Source of the DNA: Rhinopithecus roxellana
Taxonomy: Eukaryota > Chordata > Mammalia > Primates > Cercopithecidae
Assembly: GCF_007565055.1 (NCBI RefSeq)
Contig: NW_022141546.1
Location: 186,001-250,000 of the forward strand
Direction: 5' to 3'
DNA: 64,000 nt
In this document: positions 49,581 to 62,874 of the stretch, piece after piece
Layout of the letters: each line of letters starts with the position of its first letter
How positions within the stretch are numbered: position 1 is the first letter of the stretch
Notes under the pieces: generated by a model
Told to the model about the DNA's origin: nothing
The model's database searches: none
The model's input: the letters and a program-made list of their open reading frames with translations, nothing else
Translations under genes and position numbers: made by a program

Positions 49581-51962
49581 GGCACTGTTTGCAAACTGTT
49601 CCTGTAAAACCGAAAAAGATAGTATTTCGGAGTGCATTGAAGACTATGGGGAAAAGAAAACTATCCTCAAGTAAAACCCAGAAAGAAGCGTTCCAAGAAA
49701 CTGCTCTCTGATATGTGCATTCATTTCACAGAGTTAAAGCTTACTCTACATTGCCCAGTTTGGAAACTTTGTCGCTGAGGAATCTGCAAAGGGATATTAA
49801 GTGGCGCATGGTGGCCTGTGGTAAGCAAGGAAATGTCTTCCGTTGAAAACTGTAGAGAACCTCTCTGAGCAATTGCTTTGTGATGTGTGTATTCATCTCA
49901 TAGAGTTAAATCATTCTATGGATTGAGCAGTTTGACGTCACTGTTTCTGTGAAACCTGAGAAAGGACATTTGGGAATGGTCTTTAGAATATGCTGAAAAG
50001 GAAATACCCTCTGATAAAAGCAAGAAGGAAGCTTTCTGTGAAACTATTCTGTGTCACGTAAATTCCATCCACACAGTTAAGCTTCTGTTTTCATTGAGCA
50101 GTATTCTAACACTGCTTTTGGTTCTTCTGCGAAGGGATATTTGGGAGCGCTTTGTGGTTTATGGTGAAAAAAGAAATATGTTCAGATAGAAACTGGAGAG
50201 AAGCTTTCTGATGAACTTCTTTGTGACGTGTGCATTCCACTCACAGTGTTATACCTCTCTTCTCATAGAGCATTGGGAAGATGCTTTTGGAGGGAAAGAT
50301 ACCAAGGGATACTCAGGAGCTTATTTATGCCTATGGTGAAAAGGGAAGTCGTCTCAGACAAATAGTGGAAAATAGCTTTTGTGAAACTGCTCTGTGATAT
50401 GTGTATTCATCTCACATAGATAAAGCTTTCTTTACATTATGCAGCTTGGAATGTCTGTCATGGACGGATCCGCGAAGGGACGTTTGGAAGCACATTCAGG
50501 ACTACGGTGAAACAGGAAATATCTTCAGATAAAAGCTGGAAGAAGTTTTCTGTAAATCTCCTTTTTGCTATGTTTATTTGTCTCACATAGATAAAACCTT
50601 CCTTATATTATGCAGTTTGGAAACTCGCTCATGGATGGATCCGCGAACGGACATTCAGGAGCTAATGCAGGCCTATGGTGAAAAAGGAAATATCTTCAGA
50701 TAAAAACTGGAAAGAAGCTTTCTGAGAAACTGCTTTGTGATGTTTGCATTTCGCTCAGGGAGTCATATCTCTTTTCTCATAAGGCAGTGTTTCAACACCG
50801 TTCCTTTAAAACTGAAAACGTGATGTTTTGTAACGTATTGAAGACTATGGTGAACAGAGAACTCTGCTCACGTAATACCCAGAAAGAAGCATTTCAAAAA
50901 ACTGCTGTCTTATATGTGCATTCATTTCACAGCATTAAAGATTACTCTACATTGCCCCGTTTGGAAACTCTATCTTTGAGGAATCTGCGAAGGGATATTA
51001 AGTGACTCCTAGAGGTCTGTGGTGAGCAAGGAAATGTCTTCCTTCGAAAACTGGAGAGAAGTTTTCTGAGCAACTTCATGTCATAGAGTTAAACCATTCT
51101 TTGGATTGAGCAGTTTGAAATCACTGTTTTTGTGTAATCTGAGGAAGGACTTTTGGGAACTCTCCTTAGAAAATGGAAAAAGAAATATCCTCAGGTAAAA
51201 TCCAGAAGAAAGCTTTTTGTGAAACTGCTCTGTGTCATCTTAATTCCTCTCACTCAGTTAAGCCTCGCTTTTCTTTGAGCAGTTTTCTAACACTGTTTAC
51301 GTTTAGCATGTAAAGGGATATTCGGAAGCGCTTTGAAGCTTATGATGAGAAAGGAAATGTGTTCAGGCTGAAACTGGAGAGAAGCTTCCCGAGGAACTGC
51401 TTTGTGACGTGTGCATTCCACTCACAGTGTTATACCTCTCTCCTAATACACCATCGGGGAAACCCTTTTGGAGAAAAAGGTACCAAGTGATAATCAGGAG
51501 CATGTGGATGCCTATGGTTAAAAGGGAAACAGCCTCAGAAGAAAACGGGAAAGAAGCTTTCTATGAAACTCCTCTGTGATATGTGTATTCATCTCACATA
51601 GATAAAGCTTTCTCTACATTATGCTGCTTGGAAACTCTGTCATGAACGGATCCACGAAGGGATATTCAGGAGCACATTCCAGACTGTGGTGACAAAGGAA
51701 ATAACTTCAGCTAGAAACAGGAAAGAAGCCTTCTGTGAATCTGCTTTTTCCTATGTTTATTCATCTCACATAGGTAAAGCTTTCTTTACATTACGCAGCT
51801 TGGAAACTGTCATGGATGGATATGCAAAGGAATATTCAGGATCATATTTGGGCCTATGGTGAAAAAGGAAATATTGTCAGATAAAAACTGGAGAGAAGCT
51901 TTCTGAAAACTGCTTGGTGATGTGTGCATTCCACTCAGGGAGCTATACCTCTTTTCTCATAA
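49581..51962 (+). repeat. Two HOR copies with a duplicated A monomer
   Basis: The B-to-B distances are 1,202 and 1,180 bp instead of about 1,031. Each copy has two A-type monomers in a row (near 50,440 and 50,610; near 51,625 and 51,795). The first A of each pair shares the otherwise unusual CTTTTT(G/C)CTATGTTTATT, so the pair was made once and then amplified as a seven-monomer unit. Confidence 0.8.
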
Positions 51963-52970
51963 GGCACTGTTTGAACACTGTTCCTGTAAAACTGAAAAAA
52001 TGATATTTTGCATCACATTGAAGACTATGGCGAAAAGTGAACTATCCTGAAATAAAATCCAGATAGAAGCGTTCCAAGAAATTTCTCTCTGACGTGTGCA
52101 TTCACTTCAGGGAGTTAAAGCTTACACTACGTTGCCCAGTTTGGAAACTCTGTCTTTGAGGAATCCGTGAAGGGATATTTAGTGGCGCTGGGAGGTTTGT
52201 GGTGAGAAAGGAAACGTCTTCCAATGAAAACTGGAGAGAAGCTTTTGGAGCAACTGCTTTGTGATGTGTGTATTCATCTCATAGAGTTTAAAATCATTGT
52301 TTCTCTGGAACCTGAGAAAATACATTTGGGAATGCTTTAAGAATATCCTGAAAAAGAAATACCCTCTGATAAAAACCAGAAGGAAACCTTCTGTGAAACT
52401 GTTCTAGGTCACGTGAAGTCCACTTGCACAGTTAAGCTTCTGTTTTCATTGAGCAGTATTCTAACACTGTTTAGGTGAGTTAGCTAAGGGATACTTGGGA
52501 GAGCTTTGAGTTTTATGGTGAAAATGACAATATCTTCAGATAGATACCAGAAAGAAGATTTCCGAGGAGCTGCTTGGTGACATGTGTATTTCACTCACAG
52601 AGTTATACTTTTCCTCGCATAGAGGATTGGGGAAACCCATTTGGAGAAAAAGCTACCAGGGGACATTCGGGGATACATGGACGGCTATGCTGAAAAAGGA
52701 AATATCCTCACACATAAACGGTAAAGAAGCTTTCTGTGAAACTGCTTTGTGATAGATACGTTTATTCAACTCACATAGATAAAATTCTCTTTCTATTATG
52801 CAGTTTTGAAACTCTGTCATGGACGGATTCGTGAAGAGACATTCGGGAGCACATTCAGTTGTTCGGTAAAGAAGGAGATATCTTCAGATAAAAACTGGAG
52901 AGAAGTTTTCTGAGAAACTGCTTTGTGATGTGTGCATTCCACTCAGAGAGTTATACCTCTTTTCTCATAA
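51963..52970 (+). repeat. HOR copy with a short deletion at the C/D joint
   Basis: 1,008 bp. Near 52,285-52,300 the words ATAGAGTT and AAATCA(C/T)TG are brought together by loss of about 22 bases that normally contain CATTCTTTGGATTGAGCAG. Confidence 0.8.
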
Positions 52971-53390
52971 GGCAGCGTTTGAACACTGTTCTTGTAAAAG
53001 TGAAAAAGTAATATATTGTAGCACATTGAAGACTATGGCGAAAAGTGAACCATCCTGAAATAAAACGCGGAAAGAAGAGTTCCAAGAAACTGGTCTCTGA
53101 AATGTGCATTCATTTCAGAGAGTTAAAGCTTACACTAGGTTGCCCAGTTTGGATACTCTGTCTTTGAGTAATCTGTGAAGGGATATTAAGTGGCACCCTT
53201 AGGATTGTGGTGATAAAGGAAACGTCTTCTGATGAAAACTGGACAGAAGCTTTCGGAGCAACTGCATTGTGTTGGGTGTATTCATCTCATAGAGTTAAAT
53301 CATGCTTTGGATTGAGCAGTTTGAAATCACTCTTTCTGTGGAACCTGAGAAAGGACATTTGGGAATGCTCTTAAGAATACACTGAAAAAG

Positions 53391-53689
53391 GGCCGGGCGC
53401 GGTGGCTCAAGCCTGTAATCCCAGCACTTTGGGAGGCCGAGACGGGCGGATCACGAGGTCAGGAGATCGAGACCATCCTGGCTAACCCGGTGAAACCCCG
53501 TCTCTACTAAAAAATACAAAAAACTAGCCGGGCGAGGTGGCGGCGCCTGTAGTCCCAGCTACTCGGGAGGCTGAGGCAGGAGAATGGCGCAAACCTGGGA
53601 GGCGGAGCTTGCAGTGAGCTGAGATCCGGCCACTGCACTCCAGCCTGGGCGACAGAGCAAAACTCCGTCTCAAAAAAAAAAAAAAAAAA
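53391..53689 (+). mobile_element. AluY-type element, full length
   Basis: Begins GGCCGGGCGCGGTGGCTCAA, contains GATCCGGCCACTGCACTCC and ends in about 19 A. A 17-base duplication (AAGAATACACTGAAAAA) flanks it at 53,373-53,389 and from 53,690. It sits in a D monomer. The near-intact sequence suggests a fairly recent insertion. Confidence 0.97.
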
Positions 53690-56600
53690 AAGAATACACT
53701 GAAAAAAATACCCTCCAATAAATCCAGAAGAAAACTATCTGTGAAAATGCTCTAAGTCACGTGAAGTCCACTCGCACAGTTAAGCTTTTGTTTTCATTGA
53801 GCAGTATTCTAACACTGGTTTAGGTTATTTCGCTCCGGGATAGTCGGGAGCACTTTGAGGCTTACGGTGAAAAGGAAATATCTTCAAATAGACACTGGGG
53901 AGAAGATTTCGATGGCACTGATTTCTGACGTGTGCATTCCACTCATAGAGTTTTACTTTGCTTCTCATAGAGGATTGGGGAATCTCATTTGGAGAAAAAG
54001 CTACCAGGGGACATTCGGGAGTATATGTACACCTGTGGTGAAAAACCAAACATCCTCAGACAAAAACTGGAAAGAAGCTTTCTGTGAAACTGCTTTGTGA
54101 TAATATGTCTATTCATGTCACATAGATAAAACTTTCTTTCTATTCTGCAGTTTTGGAACTGCGTCATGGACAGATTCACGAAGGGACATTTGGGAGAACA
54201 TTCAGGCCTCTGGGGTAATAGGACATATCTTCAGATAAAAACTGGAGAGAAGCTTTCTGAGAAACTGCTTTGTGATGTGTACATTCCACTCAGGGAGTTA
54301 TAACACTTTTCTCAGAAGGCAGAGTTTGACACTCTTCCTGTAAAACTGAAAAAGTGACATTTGGCAGCTCTTTGAACACTATGGTGAAAAGTGAAATATC
54401 CAGAAATAAAACCCAGAAAGAGCCTTCCAAGAAACTGTTCTCTGACGTGTGCATTCACTTCAGGGAGTTAAAGCGTACACTACATTGTCCAGTTTGGAAA
54501 CGCTGTCTTTCAGGAATCTGTGAAGGGATATTAAGTGGCGCCCAGAGGCTTCTGGTGAGAAAGGAAACGTTTTCCGATGAAAACAGAAGAGAAGATTTTG
54601 GAGCAACTGCTTTGTGATGTGTGTATTCGTCTCATAGACTTAAATCTTTCTTTGGATTGAGCCGTTTGAAATCACTGTTTCTGTGGAACCTGAGAAAGGA
54701 CATTTGGGAATGCTCTTAAGAATATGCTGGAAAACAAATACCATCTGATAAAAACTGGAAAGGATATTTCTGTGAAACTGCTCTAGGTCAAGTGAAGTCC
54801 ACTCACACATTTAATCTTCTGTTTTCATTGAGCAGTATTCTAACATAGTTTTAGGTTAGTCAGCTAAGGGATACTAGGGAGCGCTTTGAGGCCCTAGTAA
54901 ATGAAAATGGAAATATCTTCATATAGATACTGAAGAGAAGATTTCTGAGGAGCTGCTTTATGACATGTTCATTCTACTCACAGAGTTATACTTTTCTTCT
55001 CATAGAGGATTGGGAAATCCCGTTTGGAGAAAACACTACCAGGGGACATTCGGGAGTATACGGACAGCTATGGTGAAAAAGGAAATATTCTCAAACAAAA
55101 ACTGGAAAGAAGCTTTCTGTGAAACCTCTTTGTGGTAGATATGTCTCTTCATCTGACACAGATTAAACTTTTTTTCTACTACACAGTTTCGAAACTGCGC
55201 CGTGGACGCATTCACGAAGGCACATACGGGACCACATTCAGGCCTGTGGGGAAATAGGAGATATCTTCAGATAAAAAATGGAGAGAAGCTTTCTGAGAAT
55301 CTGCTTTGGGATGTATGCATTCCACTAAGGGAGTTTTACCTCTTTTCTGATAAGGCAGTGTTTGAACCCTGTTCCTGTAAAACTGAAAAAGTGATATTTT
55401 GCAGCGCTTTTACGACTAGGGCAAAAAGTGAAATATTCTGATATAAAACCCAGAAAGAAGCGTTCCAAGAGACTGTTCTCAGGCATGTGGATTCATTTCA
55501 GACAGTAAAAGCTTACACTATGTTGCCTAGTTTGGAAACACTGTCTTTGAGGGATCCGTGAAGGGATATTAAGTGGTGCCTGGAGGCCTGCAGTGAGAAA
55601 GGAAACGTCTTCATATGAAAATTGCAGAGAAGCTTTCGGAGCAACTGCCTTTTGATGTGGTATTCATCTCACAGAGTTAAATTATTCTTTGTATTGAGCA
55701 GTTAGAAATCACTGTTTCTGTGGAACCTGAGAAAGGACATTTGCGAACGCTCTTAAGAATATGCTGAAAAAGAAATACTCTCTGACAGAAACCAGAAGGA
55801 AACTTTCTGTGAAAGTGCTTTTGGTCACCTGAAGCCCACTCGCACAGCAAATCTTCTGTATTCATTGAGCAGTTTTCTAACACTGTTTTAGGTTAGTCAG
55901 ATAAGGGATATTCGGGAGCGCTTTGAGGCTTCCAATGAAAACAGAAATATGCTCAGATCGACACTGGAGGGACGATTTCCAAGGAGCTGCTTTGTGGTGG
56001 GTGCATTCCTCGCACAGAGTTATACTTTACTTCTCATAGAGGATTGAGGAATCCCCTTTAGGGAAAAAACTACCAGAGGACTTTTGGGAGTATATGTACG
56101 ACTATGGAGAAAAAGGAAATATGCTAAGAAAAAAAAATGGAAAGAAGCTTTCTGTGAAATTGCTTTGTGATAGATATGTCTATTCATCTTACATATATTA
56201 ATCTTTTTTCTATTATGCATTTTTGAGACTGAGTCATGGACAGAGTCATGAAGGGATATTTGGGAGCACATTCAGGCCTATGGAGAAAACGGAGATATCT
56301 TTAGATAAATACTGGAGAGAAGCTTTCTGAGAAACTGCTTTTTGATATGTGCATTCCACTCAGGGAGTTATACCTGTTTTCTCACAAGGCAGTGTTGGAA
56401 CACTGTTCCTGTAAAACTGAAAAAGTGATATTTTGCAGCACATTGAAGACTATGGCGAAAAGTAAAATATCCTGAAACAAAACCCAGACAGGAGACTTCC
56501 AAGAATCTGCACTCTGACGTGTGCATTCATTTCAGAGAGTTAAAGCTTACACTACGTTGCCCAGTTTGGAAACACCATCTTTGAGGAATCTGTGAAGGGA

Positions 56601-57418
56601 AATTAAGTGGCACCCACAGGCTTGTGGTAAGAAAGTAAACTTCTTCTGCTGATAACTGGAGAGAAGCTTTCAGAGCAACTGCTTTGTGATGTGTGTATTA
56701 ATGTCATAGAGTTAAAACATTCTTTGGATTGAGCAATTTGAAATTACTGTTTCTGTGAAACCTGAGAAAGGACATTTGGTAACACTCTTAAGAATATGCT
56801 GTAAAAGAAATACCCTCCGATAAAAACCAGAAGGAAACTTTCTATGAAACTGCTGTAGGTCACGTGAATTCCACACGCACTGCTAAGGTTCTGTTTTCAT
56901 TGAGCAGTATTCTAACACTGTTTTAGGTTAGTCAGATAAGGGATATTCGGGAGCGCTTTGAGGCTTAAGGTGAAAACGAAAATATCTTCAGATAGATACT
57001 GGAGAGAAGATTTCCGAGGAACTGCTTTGTGACGTGTGCATTCTGCTCACAGAGTTTTACTTTTCTTCTCATAGAGGATTCAGGAATCCCGTTTGGAGAG
57101 AAAGCTACCAGGGACATTCGAGATTATATAGACGGCTATGGTGAAAAAGGAAATACACTCAGACAAAAACTAGAAAGAAGCTATCTGTGAAACTGCTTTG
57201 TGATAGATATGTCTATTAATCTCACATAGATAAAACTACTTTCTGTTACACAGTTTTGAACTGCGTCATGGACGAATTTGCAAAGGGACACTCGGGAGCA
57301 CTTTCATGCCTGTGGGGAATAGGAAATATCTTCAGATAAAAACTGCAGAGAGGCTATCTGAGAAACTGCATTGTGATGTGTGCATTCCACTCAAAGAGTT
57401 ATACCTCTTTTGTCATAT

Positions 57419-58781
57419 GGCAGTGTTTGAACACTGTTCCTGTGAAACTGAAAAAATTGATATTTTGCAGTGCAAGGAAGACTATGGCGAAAACTGAAAC
57501 ATCCTGAAATAAAACCCAGAAAGAACCATTCCAAGAAACTGCTCTCTGACGTGTGCATTCACTTCAGAGAGGTAAAGCTTACACTACATTGCCCAGTTTG
57601 GAAACTCTGTCTTTCAGGAATCTGTGATGGGATATTAAGTGGCACCTGGAGGCTGGTGGTGAGAAAGGAAACGTCTTCCAATGAAAACTGGAGAGAAGCT
57701 TTCATAGCAGCTGCTTTGTGATGCGTGTATTCACCTCATGGAGTTAAATCATTCTTTGAATTGAGCAGGTGAAATCACTGTTTCTGTGGAACTCAACAAA
57801 GGACATTTGGGAATGCTCTTAAAATATGCTGAAAAAAAATACCCTCCGTTAAAAATCAGAAGGAAACTTTCTGTGAAACTGCTCTAGGTCACAGGAAGTC
57901 CCCTCACACCATTAACCTTCTCTTTTCATTGAGCAGTATTCTAACACCGTTTAAGGTTAGTCACCTAAGGGATACTGGGGAGCACTCTGAGGCTTAAGGT
58001 GAAATCCAAAGTGTCTTCAGATATATACTGAAGAGAAGATTTCCCAAGATCTGCTTTGTGACGTGTGAAGTCCACTCACAGAGTTATACTTTTCTTCTCT
58101 TAGAGGATTGGGGAATCTCGTTTGGAGAAAAAGCTACCAGGGGATGTTTGGGAGTACATGTACAGCTATGCTGAAAAAGGAAATATCCTCAGACAAAATC
58201 TGGAAAGAAGCTTTCTGTGAAACTTCTTTGTGATAGATATGTCTATTCATCTCACATAGATAAAACTTTCTTTCTATTATGCAGTTTTGAAGCTGCATCA
58301 TCAACGGTTTCCTGAAGTAACATTCAGGCCTGGGGGGAAATAGGAAATATCTTCCGATGAAAACTGGAGAGAAGGTTTCGGAGCAACTGCTTTGCGATGC
58401 TTGTATTCATCTCATAGAGTAAAATCATTCTTTGGATTGAGCAGTTTGAAATCACTGTTTCTGTGGGACGTGAGAAAGCACATTTGGGAACGCTCTTTAG
58501 AATATGCTGAAAAAGAAATAACCTCTGATGAAAACCAGAAGGAAACTTTCTGTGAAAGTACTCTAGGTCATGTGAAGTCCACTCACACAGTCAAGCTTCT
58601 GCATTCATTGAGCAGTATTTTTACACTGTTTTAGATTAGTCCGCTAAGGGATAGTCCAGAGCACTTTGAGGTTTATGGTGAAAACGAAAATATCTTCAGA
58701 TTGATACTGGAGAGAAAATTGCCAAGAGCTGCTTTGTGACGTGTGCATTCCACTCTGGTTGTTATACCTCTTTTCTCAAAA
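57419..58781 (+). repeat. Rearranged HOR copy with fused monomers
   Basis: 1,363 bp, eight monomers: B-C-D-E-F-A/C-D-E/A before the next B. The A/C fusion is near 58,340-58,380, where GGAAATATCTTCCGATG leads into the C tail (TTTCGGAGCAACTGC). The E/A fusion is near 58,740-58,780, where the E body ends in the A-to-B linker TTATACCTCTTTTCTCA. Both joints keep the monomer phase, as unequal crossing-over would. Confidence 0.82.
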
Positions 58782-58975
58782 GGCAGTAAGTGAACACTGT
58801 TCCTGTAAAGGTGAAAATTGATATCTTGCAGTGCATTGAAGACTCTTGCAAAAAGTGAAATATCCAAAACTAAAACCCAGAAAGAAACTTTCCAAGAAAC
58901 TGCTCTCTGACGTGTGCATTCATTTGAGAAAGTTAAAGCTTACACTACATTGTCCAGTTTGAAAACTCTGTCTTT

Positions 58976-59282
58976 GGCCGGGCGTGGTGGCTCAAGCCTG
59001 TAATCCCAGCACTTTGGGAGGCCGAGATGGGTGGATCACGAGGTCAGGAGATCGAGACCATCCTGGCTAACACGGTGAAACCCCGTTTCTACTAAAAAAT
59101 ACAAAAAACTAGCTGGGCGAGGTGGTGGGTGCCTGTAGTCCCAGCTACTTGGGAGGCTGAGGCAGGAGAATGGCATGAACCCGAGAGGAGGAGCTTGCAG
59201 TGAGCTGAGATCCAGCCACTGCATTCCAGCCTGGGTGACAGAGCAAGACTCCATCTCAAAAAAAAAAAGAAAAGAAAGAAAA
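58976..59282 (+). mobile_element. AluY-type element, full length
   Basis: Begins GGCCGGGCGTGGTGGCTCAA, has GATCCAGCCACTGC (one transition from the common form) and an A-rich tail with AAAGAAAAG interruptions. The 15-base word GAAAACTCTGTCTTT flanks it at 58,961-58,975 and 59,283-59,297. It lies in a C monomer. Confidence 0.97.
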
Positions 59283-59438
59283 GAAAACTCTGTCTTTGAG
59301 GAATCTGTGAAGGGATATTAAGTGGTGCCTGGAGGCTTGTGGTGAGAAAGTAAACGTCTTCCGATGAAAACTGGAGAGAAGCTTTTGGAGCAACTGCTTT
59401 GTGATGTGTGTATTCATCTCATAGAGTTAAATCATCCT

Positions 59439-59754
59439 GGCCGGGCGCGGTGGCTCAAGCCTGTAATCCCAGCACTTTGGGAGGCCGAGACGGGCGGATC
59501 ACGAGGTCAGGAGATCGAAACCATCCTGGCTAACATGGTGAAACCCCGTCTCTACTAAAAATACAAAAAACTAGCTGGGCGACCTGGTGGGCGCCTGTAA
59601 TCCCAGCTACTCAGGAGGCTGAGGCAGGAGAATGGCGTGAACCCGGGAGGCGGAGCTTGCAGTGAGCTGAGATCCGGCCACTGCACTCCAGCCTGGGCGA
59701 CAGAGCGAGACTCCGTCTCAAAAAAAAAATAAAAAATAAAAATTAAAAAAAAAA
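59439..59754 (+). mobile_element. AluY-type element, full length
   Basis: Begins GGCCGGGCGCGGTGGCTCAA, has GATCCGGCCACTGC and a tail of A runs broken by T. The 11-base duplication TAAATCATCCT lies at 59,428-59,438 and 59,755-59,765. It is about 156 bp after the previous Alu, in the same orientation, at the C/D joint of the same HOR copy. Confidence 0.97.
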
Positions 59755-61493
59755 TAAATCATCCTTTGAATTGAGCAGTTTGTAATCACTGTTTCTGTGC
59801 AACTTGAGAAAGGATATTTGGGAATGTTCTTAAGAATATGCTGCAAAAGAAACACCCTGTAATAAAAACCAGAAGAAAACTTTCTGTGAAAATGCTCTAG
59901 GTCACATGAAATCCACTCGCATAGTTAAGCTTCTGTTTCACTGAGCAGTATTCTAACACTATTTGAGGTTAGTCAGCTAAGGGATACTCCGGAGCGCTTT
60001 GGGGCATTCGGAGAAAACGGAAATATCTTCAGATAGATACTGGAGAGAAGATTTCCGAGGAGCTGCTTTGTGACGTGTGCATTCCACTCACAGAGTTATA
60101 CTTTTCTTCTCATAGAGGTTCGGGGAATCCCGTTTGGAGAGAAAGCCACCAGGGGATATTCGGGAGTATGTGGAGGGCTACGGTGAAAGGAAATATCCTC
60201 AGACAAAAAGTGGAAAGAAGCTTTCTGTGAAACTGATTTGTGATAGATATGTGTATTCATCTCACATAGATAAAACTTTCTTTCTATTACGCAGTTTTGA
60301 AACTGCATCAATGACAGATTTGCACAGGGACATTCGAGAGCACATTCACGCAGGTGGAGAAATAGGAAACATCTTCAGATAAAAAATGGAGAGAAGCTTT
60401 CTGAGAAAGTACTTTGTGATGTGTGCATTCCACTCAGGGAGTTACACCTTTTTTCCCATAAGGCAGTGTTTGAACACTATTCCTGAAAAGCTGAAAAAGG
60501 GACATTTTGCAGCGCATTGAAGACTATGGTGAAGAGTGAAATATCCAGAAATAAAATCCAGAAAGAAGTGTTTCAAGAAACTGCTCTCTGACGTGTGCAT
60601 TCATATCAGAAAGTTAAATATTACACTACTTTGTCTAGTTTGGAAACTCTGTCTTTGAGGAACCTGTGAAGGGATATTAAGTGGTGCCTGTAGGCTTTTG
60701 GTGAGAAAGGAAACGTCTTCCGATGAAAACTGGAGAGAAGCTTTTGGAGCAATTGCTTTGTGACGTGAGTATTCATCTCATAGAGTTAAATCATTCTTTG
60801 GATTGAGCAGTTTGAAATCACTGTTTCTGTGGAATCTGAGAAAAGACATTTGCAAACACTCTTGAGAAGGCACTGAAAAAGAAATACAATCTGATAAAAA
60901 CCAAAAGGAAACTTTGTGTAAAACTGCTCTAGGTGCGGTGACTTCCACTGTCCCATTGAGCTTCTGTTTTCATTGAGCAATATTCTAACACTGCTTTAGG
61001 TTAGACAGCTAAGGGATACACGGGAGCACTTTGAGGCTTACGGTGAAAGCAGATATATCTTCAGATAGATACTGGAGAGAAAATTTCCGAGTAGCTGCTT
61101 TGTGACGTGTGCATTGCACTCATAGAGTTATACTTTTCTTCTCTTAGAGGATTGGGGAACCCCGTTGGGAGAAAAAGCTGCCAAGGGACATTCGGGAATG
61201 TATGGACAGCTATGGTGAAAAAGGTAATATCCTCAGACAAACCTGGATAGATGCTTTCTGTGAAACTGCTTTGTGATAGATATGTCTATTCATCTCACAT
61301 AGATAAAACTTTATTTCTATTACACAGAGTAGAAACTGCGTGATAGACAGATTCATGAAGGGACATTCGGGAGCACATTCAGGCCTGTGGGGAAATAGGA
61401 AGTATCTTTGGATAAAAACTGGAGAGAAGCTTTCTGAGAAACTGCTTTGTGATGATTGCATTCCACTCAGGGAATTGTATCCCTTTTCTCATA

Positions 61494-62874
61494 AGGCAGT
61501 GTTTGAACACCGTTCCTGTAAAACTGAAAAACTGATATTTTGCAGTGCATTGAAGACTATGGTGAAAAGTGAAATATCATGAAATAAAACCCAGAAAGAA
61601 GTGTTCCAAGAAACTACTCTCTGACGTGTGCATTCATTTCAGAGAGTTAAAGCTTACACTACGTTGCCCAGTTTGAAAACTCTGACATTGACGAATCTGT
61701 GAAGGGATATTAAGTGTAACCCGGAGCCTTGTGGTGAGGAAGGAAACATCTTCCGATGAAAACTGGAGAGAAGCTTTCGGAGCAACTGCTTTGTGATGTG
61801 TGTATTCGTCTCATAGAGTTAAATCATTCTTTGGATTGAGCAGTTTGAAATCACTGTTACTGTGGAACCTGAGAAAGGACATTTCACATCGCTCTTAAAA
61901 ATATGCTGAAAAAGAAATACCCTCCGATAAAAACCAGAAGGAAATTTTCTGTGAAACTACTCTAGTTCAAGTAAGTTCAATTCACAAAGTGAAACTTCTG
62001 TTTTCATTGGGCAGTATTCTAACACTGTTTTTGTTTAATCTGTGAAGTGACACTTGCGAGTGGTTGGAGGCTTATCATGAAAATGGAAATACCTTCAGAT
62101 AGAAACTGGAGAGAAGATTTCCGAGGAGCTGCTTTGTGACGTGTGTATTCCACTCACAGAATTATGCTTTTCTTCTCATAGATGATTTGGGAGTCCCACT
62201 TAGAGAAAACACTACCAGGGGACATTTGGGGGTATATGGATGGCTATGGTGAAAAAGGAAATATCCTCAGACAAAAACTGGAAAGAAGCTTTCTGTGAAA
62301 CTGCTTTGTGATAGATAGGTGTATTTCACTCACATAGATAAAACTTTTATTCTATTACACAGTTTTGAAACTGCGTCATGGACAGATTCGTGAATGGACA
62401 TTTGGGAGCACATTCAGAGCAGCAGGGTATTAGGAGATATCTTCAGATAAAAACTGGAGGGAAGCTTTCTGACAAACTGTTTTGTGATGTGTGCATTACA
62501 CTCACAGAGTTATACTTTTCTTCTCATAGAGGATTGGGGTATCAAGCTTGGACAACATGCTACCAGTGGACATTAGGGAGTTTATGGATGGCTTCGATGA
62601 AAAAGGAAATATCCTCAGACAAAAACTGGAAAGAAACTTTCTCTGAAACTGCTTTCTGATCGATATGTCTATTCAACTCACATAGATAAAACTTTCTTTC
62701 TATTGCGCAGTTTTAAAACTGCATTATGGACGGATTCGTGAAGGGACATTCGGGAGCACATTCATTCCTGGGGGGAATAGGAGATATCTTCAGATAAAAA
62801 CTGGAGAGAAGCTTTCTGAGAAATGCTTTGTGATGTGTTCAATCCACTCAGGGAATTATACCTCTTTTCTGTTA
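61494..62874 (+). repeat. HOR copy with an extra F-A pair
   Basis: 1,381 bp, eight monomers: B-C-D-E-F-A-F-A. The second F (near 62,530) reads GGTATCAAGCTTGGACAACATG in place of the usual GGAATCCCGTTTGGAGAAAA, so it diverged after duplication. The E monomer here (near 62,010) and in the next copy (near 63,400) is a distinct subtype with TTTTGTTTA(A/G)TCTG(T/C)GAAGTGA. Confidence 0.8.
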
